A stretch of DNA of 64,000 nucleotides from Uliginosibacterium paludis. Its GTDB lineage: Bacteria > Pseudomonadota > Gammaproteobacteria > Burkholderiales > Rhodocyclaceae. Below the pieces are notes generated by a model that saw nothing but the letters and a program-made list of their open reading frames with translations, had not been told where the DNA came from and made no database searches. Location of the stretch: assembly GCF_039631355.1 (NCBI RefSeq), contig NZ_JBDIVF010000003.1:618617-682616 (forward strand). The letters are read 5' to 3'. Positions 59,121-64,000 of the stretch are shown here, piece by piece. The position numbers and the translations under genes are program-made. Numbering within the stretch: the first letter of the stretch is position 1; every line of letters starts with the position of its first letter.

Positions 59121-59856
59121 GAAAAAACGCATTCGCGACGCCTTCAGTGCCGCCGCGCAAACCTATGACGGCGTCGCAGCTGTACAAAGGCGGATCGCAA
59201 GGCGACTCGCGAGTCATGTCCCGCCTTCGGCAGCGATTCTGGATGCAGGTGCCGGCACCGGATTTCTCGCAGCCTGCCTGCGCGAGCGCCTTCCCGAGGC
59301 CGTGATCCTGCATCTCGACGCTGCGCTCGGCATGTGCCGCCAGGGCCGGCAGCCGGTCGTCTGTGCCGATCTGGAAGCCCTGCCCCTGGCAGCAGACTGC
59401 ATTGATCTCTACTGCTCGTCCCTCGCATGGCAATGGACCCGACCCGCACAGGCAGCACAGGAGGCGTTCCGCGTCCTGGGTCCGGGTGGCACCCTGCGTG
59501 TTGCAACACTGGGCCCTGACACCTTGCAGGAGTTGCGAAGCGCTTTCCGCTCCGTGGATGACGCACCGCATGTCAGGAGCTTCGACACCCTGCACGTTCA
59601 TCAGCAAGCCCTGGAGCGCGCGGGCTTCGGCCAGATCCGGATCGAGCGCCACCTCGAGCAGACCCATTCGGAGGGGCTTCGCCAGATCCTGCATGAGCTC
59701 CGGGCACTTGGCGCGCACAGTCTCGCGCAGCGCAGGCCCGGCATGCTGGGCCGCCAGGCCTGGCTGAAACTTCAGGCCACCTATGAGGCCTTCCGACAGC
59801 CCGAAGGGCTGCCGGCAAGTTATGACGTGCTGATACTGGAAGCGATCAAGCCATGA
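59110..59856 (+). CDS. bioC: BioC, malonyl-ACP O-methyltransferase
   Basis: A 248-aa SAM methyltransferase that starts pimelate synthesis by methylating malonyl-ACP. The SAM loop is ILDAGAGTGFLAACL, and SSLAWQWTRPAQAAQEAFRV and LRVATLGPDTLQELR are family blocks. The N-terminal RIRDAFSAAAQTYDGVAAVQ is the usual BioC start. Overlaps bioH and bioD. Confidence 0.93.
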   Translation: MTAEKKRIRDAFSAAAQTYDGVAAVQRRIARRLASHVPPSAAILDAGAGTGFLAACLRERLPEAVILHLDAALGMCRQGRQPVVCADLEALPLAADCIDLYCSSLAWQWTRPAQAAQEAFRVLGPGGTLRVATLGPDTLQELRSAFRSVDDAPHVRSFDTLHVHQQALERAGFGQIRIERHLEQTHSEGLRQILHELRALGAHSLAQRRPGMLGRQAWLKLQATYEAFRQPEGLPASYDVLILEAIKP

Positions 59857-60527
59857 AAGCCTTTTTCCTGACCGGGACCGATACCGAAATCGGCAAGACC
59901 TTTTCTGCCTGCGCCCTGCTCCACGCCTGGCGTTCGGCCGGATTGCGCGCGACGGCCTACAAGCCCGTGGCAGCAGGCGCGGAATACGTCGATGGAATCT
60001 GGAGCAACGAGGACGCCAGGCGCCTGCATGCCGCATCGAGCGAGGGTCCCACGATCACCGACATCAATCCGGTCTGCCTGCGCAGCCCGATTGCGCCGCA
60101 TATAGCTGCCGCCGAAGAAGGTGTGGCGCTTGAGTTGCCTGCGCTGCTCAAAGGCTTCTCACGGCTGTCGGAACAAGCGGATCGAGTACTGGTCGAGGGC
60201 GTTGGCGGCTTTCGCGTGCCACTGGGGGCGGATTTCGACAGCGCCGATCTTGCTGTCGCACTCGACTTGCCCGTGCTGCTGGTCGTCGGACTTCGACTGG
60301 GTTGCATCAATCACGCGCTTCTGAGCGCAGAAGCGATTGCAGCACGCGGCCTGACGCTGGCAGGCTGGATCGGCAATCGCCCGCTCCCGGCACCGATGCT
60401 GCACGAGGCCGAAAACATCGAGACGCTTCGGCGTCTCATCAAGGCGCCTTGTCTGGGCATCCTGCCGCATGCGTCTGCACCGTCCGCAAAAGAAACACTT
60501 TCCGCACTCGATATCACCCGGCTTTGA
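59853..60527 (+). CDS. bioD: BioD, dethiobiotin synthetase
   Basis: A 224-aa ATPase. The P-loop is FLTGTDTEIGKTFSAC; AYKPVAAGAEYVDGIW and VEGVGGFRVPLGADFD are also conserved. It closes the ureido ring of dethiobiotin. It overlaps bioC (ATGA). bioA and bioB are not in the window. Confidence 0.94.
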   Translation: MKAFFLTGTDTEIGKTFSACALLHAWRSAGLRATAYKPVAAGAEYVDGIWSNEDARRLHAASSEGPTITDINPVCLRSPIAPHIAAAEEGVALELPALLKGFSRLSEQADRVLVEGVGGFRVPLGADFDSADLAVALDLPVLLVVGLRLGCINHALLSAEAIAARGLTLAGWIGNRPLPAPMLHEAENIETLRRLIKAPCLGILPHASAPSAKETLSALDITRL

Positions 60528-60598
60528 GCCAGTACGGGCAGGCGGTGGCCTGCAATGCTAGACTCCACGCCTCCCGGAAAAACCGTTCCAGCCACGCC

Positions 60599-61747
60599 AT
60601 GAAGCCCTCCCGCAATCGCCGTGCAAGCACCCAGCCGCCCGAAGCGGAAACACTCCAGAAACTGGCAGCCGGACTCGCCGAATCGGGGTGCCGAGCAGAA
60701 GACGCGTTCTGGGAAAAGCATCTGGAGGAAGCACTTGACGCGGTGTTTGCCGAGGGCGACGAAAACGTGCTCGTCAACGCGCTGGATGGTCTCTATGAAA
60801 AGCAGCAACGCGCCTACGAAGTCCTCGCTGACAGCATCGAGAGTCGTGCAGAAGAGGCAGGCGTACTGCTTCTGGCAGCACCGGTCCTGGCTTGGTCGCG
60901 GTTCGAGATTCCCTCCGGCCGGATTCCTGCTGCGATCCTCAAGGATCTGAGCGTTCACCTGCGTGCGCACGTGCTTGCTGAAGGCGTGCAGCTTGGCATT
61001 GCCGACATGCTGTTCAGCCCGGATCAGCTGCCCCAGGGATTCTGTGAAACCGCCGGATTCACCCGCGCCATCGCGGCCGCTGCCGAGGCAGACGGGGTCA
61101 TGAAGGTGGATGAGAAATCGCTGCCTGAGACCGGGCGCTTCCTGTCGGATGTGCGTTACATTCTGGCCGCGGTCAAGGCAGGCAAGGCCCAGCCCATTTT
61201 CCGCTGGCAGGAAGCCGATGGTTCGAGGGCTCACGCCCTCGCGCAATGGAAGCAACAGGGTGGCGCCTGCCTTGCGCCCATGCTGCCGGGATGCGCGATC
61301 GAGCCAGAGCTGCCGGATGCCTTCTTTGCCGCATGCAGGCAGTCCGATCGGGCATCACGGCCCTTCTCCATCATGGCATCGACCGCATTCCTGAGCACGA
61401 CCCTGGACGTCGAGCCGGAGAAGCTTCGTGCCGTGGTTGCCGTGTTCCGTGACCAGCAGGTCGAGGAGCTGCGCATCGGATTCACGCTCGCGGAGCGCAG
61501 CGAGGTCGTACACGGTGTGGTCTGGCCGCTGCTGGGGCCGGACGAAGAAGCGGCCGAAGCCTTCGTCCAGATCGAAGCCTCGCTCCGGCAAGTCGGCATC
61601 CGCATCATCGAGCAGCTGGACCAGCGTTTCCCGCTGGAGTACTGCGACGATTGCGGTGCGCCGATGTATCCCTCCCCCGAGGGCGAGGCGATGCATGCCG
61701 AGCTTCCGGAAGACCGCGCTGGCCAGATGCCTCGACATCTTCACTGA
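60599..61747 (+). CDS. DUF2863-family protein
   Basis: A 382-aa cytoplasmic protein with the family's usual length and blocks (AAPVLAWSRFEIPSGRIP, LLGPDEEAAEAFVQIEASL, LEYCDDCGAPMYPSPEGEAM). The CDDCGAP segment may bind zinc. DUF2863 is largely restricted to betaproteobacteria, with no known function. A bidirectional terminator follows. Confidence 0.82.
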   Translation: MKPSRNRRASTQPPEAETLQKLAAGLAESGCRAEDAFWEKHLEEALDAVFAEGDENVLVNALDGLYEKQQRAYEVLADSIESRAEEAGVLLLAAPVLAWSRFEIPSGRIPAAILKDLSVHLRAHVLAEGVQLGIADMLFSPDQLPQGFCETAGFTRAIAAAAEADGVMKVDEKSLPETGRFLSDVRYILAAVKAGKAQPIFRWQEADGSRAHALAQWKQQGGACLAPMLPGCAIEPELPDAFFAACRQSDRASRPFSIMASTAFLSTTLDVEPEKLRAVVAVFRDQQVEELRIGFTLAERSEVVHGVVWPLLGPDEEAAEAFVQIEASLRQVGIRIIEQLDQRFPLEYCDDCGAPMYPSPEGEAMHAELPEDRAGQMPRHLH

Positions 61748-61751
61748 AAAC

Positions 61752-61777
61752 AAAAACCCGCGTGACCGCGGGTTTTT
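61752..61777. terminator. Bidirectional terminator
   Basis: AAACCCGCG-TGAC-CGCGGGTTTTT between convergent genes; an A-run on the left and a T-run on the right would serve both strands. Confidence 0.88.
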
Positions 61778-61812
61778 CATTTGATGAGCGTCCTTCGCAA
61801 TGAATGCCCGGC

Positions 61813-62436
61813 TCAGGGCATGTCATCCACGATATCGCGTCCATTCACGCGTACGGTCGCCGTAGCTACACCGCTTTCGTCCGTCCTGAGCGGGCTGACA
61901 TTCAGCGTGCCGGACTCCAGCGAGCGTTGCAGACGCTGCTTGGCCATATCACTGTTGTCGTTGCCTTTGAGGCCCGCCACCCGGTACTTGCGCCCCTGGT
62001 AGAAGAACGTCTGCCCATCGACGGCGTATGCGCGATCAGGCACTGTCCGGGCCTTCACCACCTCGGGCGACGCCTGTGGCGGGCGGGTGAGGGCGTTCTC
62101 ACTGATCGGACTGGTCAGGCTTTTGGGCTCCGCAGGTGCGGCAGCCTGTTTGCAACTGCGCCGATTGACGTAGCCCTTGGCTGTCTTGACTTTCACCGTG
62201 CGGCAGGTGGCTGTCGCGGTCTTGTCTGCAGGAGCGGCAGCGGGCCTGACCGCGGATTTCGCCTTGGGTGCAGCGCTGCGCTTTGATGTGCCGCTGGCGG
62301 ACTTGGCAGGCGCCTTGGCGGCGGCCTTCTGTGTCGTCTTCTGTGCGCTCTTGCCATGCTGGGTGGCCGCCTGCAGCGGCATGGCGCACAACGTCCCCAG
62401 ACTGGCAAGCAGCAGACCTCGCGTAAACAAACTCAT
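61813..62436 (-). CDS. Secreted protein with a C-terminal SNase-like segment
   Basis: A 207-aa protein with a signal peptide (cleavage near PLQA-ATQH). Its long Lys/Ala-rich middle section resembles a disordered periplasmic linker. The C-terminal 65 residues (FFYQGRKYRVAGLKGNDN, MAKQRLQRSLESGTLNVSP) recall part of a staphylococcal-nuclease OB fold, but catalytic residues are not evident. Convergent with the DUF2863 gene. Confidence 0.65.
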   Translation of the reverse strand: MSLFTRGLLLASLGTLCAMPLQAATQHGKSAQKTTQKAAAKAPAKSASGTSKRSAAPKAKSAVRPAAAPADKTATATCRTVKVKTAKGYVNRRSCKQAAAPAEPKSLTSPISENALTRPPQASPEVVKARTVPDRAYAVDGQTFFYQGRKYRVAGLKGNDNSDMAKQRLQRSLESGTLNVSPLRTDESGVATATVRVNGRDIVDDMP

Positions 62437-62574
62437 CTTTTCTCCATCGGGATGTCACGCCTCCCGGACCGGCAGTGCGAAATACGGGGGGGGGATTTTC
62501 TCACCGTTCGCGTGCAAGGAAGTGTGGCAAATGAGAAAATTCGCGTCCTGCATAGTTCCACAGCCCGAACAAAG

Positions 62575-62928
62575 ATGATCAGAATTTACGGAATCAAACA
62601 ATGCAGCACAATGCAGAAAGCCTTCGCATGGCTGGACGCGAACGGGCTTGCCTATACTTTCCACGATTACAAGAAGCAGGGAATCGATGCCGCAAGCCTG
62701 GATGCATGGGCCGACGCAATCGGCTGGGAAGCCCTGCTCAATACCCGCGGCACCACCTGGCGCAAGCTGAGCGATGCGGAGCGTGAAGGCGTCGATCGCG
62801 CCAAGGCGCTGGCACTGATGCAGACACACACCAGCCTCATTCGCCGCCCGGTACTGGTTGCAGGCAAGACCCTGTTGGCCGGATTTGATGAACAGCGCTT
62901 CGCCGCAGCATTGAAAGAAGCCCAATGA
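62575..62928 (+). CDS. ArsC/Spx-family (YffB-like) protein
   Basis: A 117-aa thioredoxin-fold protein. It starts MIRIYGIKQCSTMQKAFAWL with a single Cys in the CxxM arrangement. ALMQTHTSLIRRPVLVAGKT is the C-terminal signature of the Spx/MgsR/YffB subgroup. It is probably a glutathione-dependent reductase rather than a true arsenate reductase. The stop overlaps the Hsp33 start (ATGA). Confidence 0.87.
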   Translation: MIRIYGIKQCSTMQKAFAWLDANGLAYTFHDYKKQGIDAASLDAWADAIGWEALLNTRGTTWRKLSDAEREGVDRAKALALMQTHTSLIRRPVLVAGKTLLAGFDEQRFAAALKEAQ

Positions 62929-63782
62929 ACGATTTTGTCTGCAAGTTCCTGCTCGACGACCTCGATATCCGCGGTTCGGTCGTTCGCCTCGGCCCGGCCT
63001 GGCAGAAAATTCTGGCTGGTCGCGATTACGCGGCACCGGTCAGCGCCATGCTCGGCGAGATGTGTGCGATTACGAGTGTGATCGCTGCGAGCCTGAAGCA
63101 GCCTGCCCGGCTGACCTTCCAGCTCAGCGGCCATGGCCCGGTATCCCTGATGGTCATCGACTGCACGGAAAGCCTGAACCTGCGCGCGTATGCCCGAGCC
63201 GAAGCGCTGCCGCAAGAGGCCACCACACTGGGCAGTCTGCTGGGAGACGGCCGACTGCTCATGTCGCTCGATGAGGTGGGGGCACGCCAGCCGTATCAGA
63301 GCTATGTCCCGATCGAGGGGGACTCGATCACGGCCTTGTTCGAACACTACCTGGCTCAGTCGGAGCAGCAGCCGGCCCGCCTGGTTCTCTGCTCGGACGC
63401 GCAACAGACCTCGGGGCTTTTTCTGCAGAAACTGCCGAACGCCGACAGAAAGGACGCAGACGGGTGGAACCGGATTACCCAGCTGGCCTCAACCGTCAAA
63501 CCCGCAGAACTCGCAGGACTGGATCCCGAAACACTGCTCTCGCGCCTCTTTGCCGAAGAAACCGTACGCGTCTTCGAGCCGCGAACCGTGACGCACGACT
63601 TTCCGCCAGACCGCGAGAAGATCGCCACGATGCTTCGCAGCCTGGGGCAGGCGCAACTTGAGGAAGTGCTGGCCGAGCACGGCGTTGTCGACATTCACGA
63701 CGACCTGTCGAACCACAGCTATCGCTTCACGCCGGAAGAAGTCAGAGCATTGTTCGATGCCGGGAAGCCGACGCTGCACTGA
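62925..63782 (+). CDS. hslO: Hsp33-family chaperone lacking the redox cysteines
   Basis: A 285-aa protein with the Hsp33 N-terminal domain (VRLGPAWQKILAGRDYAAPV, LLGEM-type helices, GDSITALFEHYLAQSEQQPA). The C-terminal zinc switch of Hsp33 normally carries CxC and CxxC. Here the aligned stretches are VTHDFPPDREK and VDIHDDLSNHSYRF: none of the four cysteines is present. It cannot be activated by disulfide formation in the usual way. Coupled to the upstream gene by ATGA. Confidence 0.9.
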   Translation: MNDFVCKFLLDDLDIRGSVVRLGPAWQKILAGRDYAAPVSAMLGEMCAITSVIAASLKQPARLTFQLSGHGPVSLMVIDCTESLNLRAYARAEALPQEATTLGSLLGDGRLLMSLDEVGARQPYQSYVPIEGDSITALFEHYLAQSEQQPARLVLCSDAQQTSGLFLQKLPNADRKDADGWNRITQLASTVKPAELAGLDPETLLSRLFAEETVRVFEPRTVTHDFPPDREKIATMLRSLGQAQLEEVLAEHGVVDIHDDLSNHSYRFTPEEVRALFDAGKPTLH

Positions 63783-63832
63783 GCACGCGCCCACAAAAAA
63801 GGCCCGCATGATGCGGCAATGCCGCTCAGTTA

Positions 63833-63861
63833 AGCAAAGGCCCCTCGGGGCCTTTGCTATT
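63833..63861 (+). terminator. Rho-independent terminator after the Hsp33 gene
   Basis: AGCAAAGGCCCC and GGGGCCTTTGCT arms with a minimal loop, followed by ATTTG. Confidence 0.8.
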
Positions 63862-64000
63862 TGTACAGTACAGGCTGTGCAACTGGAGCCGTGCCGAGCG
63901 GTGCGGATGAACGAGAATGCTGCTGCAAGAGTACCTGTGCGAGACCCATCAATACGCGACGCCTGAGCAGTGGGGAAGCGTTCGAGACAGCTTGCCGCAA

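Noticed and set aside
63658..63966. 102-codon plus-strand frame at the right end
   Set aside because: Overlaps hslO out of frame and crosses a terminator; not supported.

Overview
The window reads as a chromosomal nitrogen-fixation region of a high-GC betaproteobacterium. The inference rests on Rhodocyclales-like nif content, an NifA with the cysteine motif of oxygen-sensitive NifA proteins, a DUF2863-family gene, a bioF-bioH-bioC-bioD operon and the style of the intergenic hairpins. A Rhodocyclaceae/Zoogloeaceae-type free-living or plant-associated diazotroph is the best guess. The species cannot be fixed from sequence alone. No rRNA, tRNA, CRISPR array, IS element or prophage was seen.

Layout. 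1-4646 (minus): rnfABCDGE, the membrane electron pump that supplies low-potential electrons to nitrogenase, cut at the left edge inside rnfE. 5039-9805 (plus): a complete-looking ISC set (iscS, iscU, erpA, iscA, hscA, fdx) without iscR or hscB, behind a -24/-12 promoter. 9939-12474: an RseC-like gene and nifA. 12494-17654: ordinary genes (GNAT, DUF938, a Cache-HAMP receptor with a partner, an outer-membrane barrel, small proteins). 17668-21336 (minus): an operon of a SagB-like double nitroreductase, a rhodanese-ankyrin protein, an unknown protein and flavodoxin NifF. 21479-23806: Ohr and an amine oxidase. 24176-34198 (plus): a run of 18 genes led by nifB: fdxN, nif-type iscA, a TPR-like gene, lrv, two nifZ genes, nifS, nifT, a DegT-like gene, a SIR2-like gene, a ferredoxin and small Cys-rich or unknown proteins. 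34221-41330: a PAS-GGDEF-EAL protein, an AraC regulator, GFA, an alpha/beta hydrolase and SnoaL. 41363-45286 (minus): unknown, GST, unknown, nifO, draG, unknown, truncated hemoglobin. 45823-49924 (plus): nifHDK. 50374-55077: a secreted GH5-CBM2-GH6-GH6 cellulase. 55199-63782: kduI, a tail-anchored protein, the biotin operon, DUF2863, a secreted protein, an ArsC/Spx-like protein and a cysteine-less Hsp33.

How it fits together. Sigma-54-type -24/-12 elements lie in front of rnfA, iscS, nifB, nifH and, more weakly, nifA and the hemoglobin/draG operon. NifA would therefore switch on the structural genes, cofactor assembly (nifB, fdxN, nifZ, nifS), Fe-S supply (isc set), electron delivery (Rnf, NifF, ferredoxins) and protection or post-translational control (hemoglobin, DraG) together. 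nifE, nifN, nifX, nifV, nifQ, nifW, nifL and draT are not in the window.

The most unusual points are: an ISC suite apparently captured into the nif regulon; a nif-linked DegT-fold protein that has lost its PLP lysine; a nif-linked [2Fe-2S] ferredoxin with a shifted ligand set; the SagB-like/rhodanese-ankyrin/NifF operon; a cellulase whose two GH6 modules share a 785-bp identical segment; and an Hsp33 without any of its four redox cysteines.
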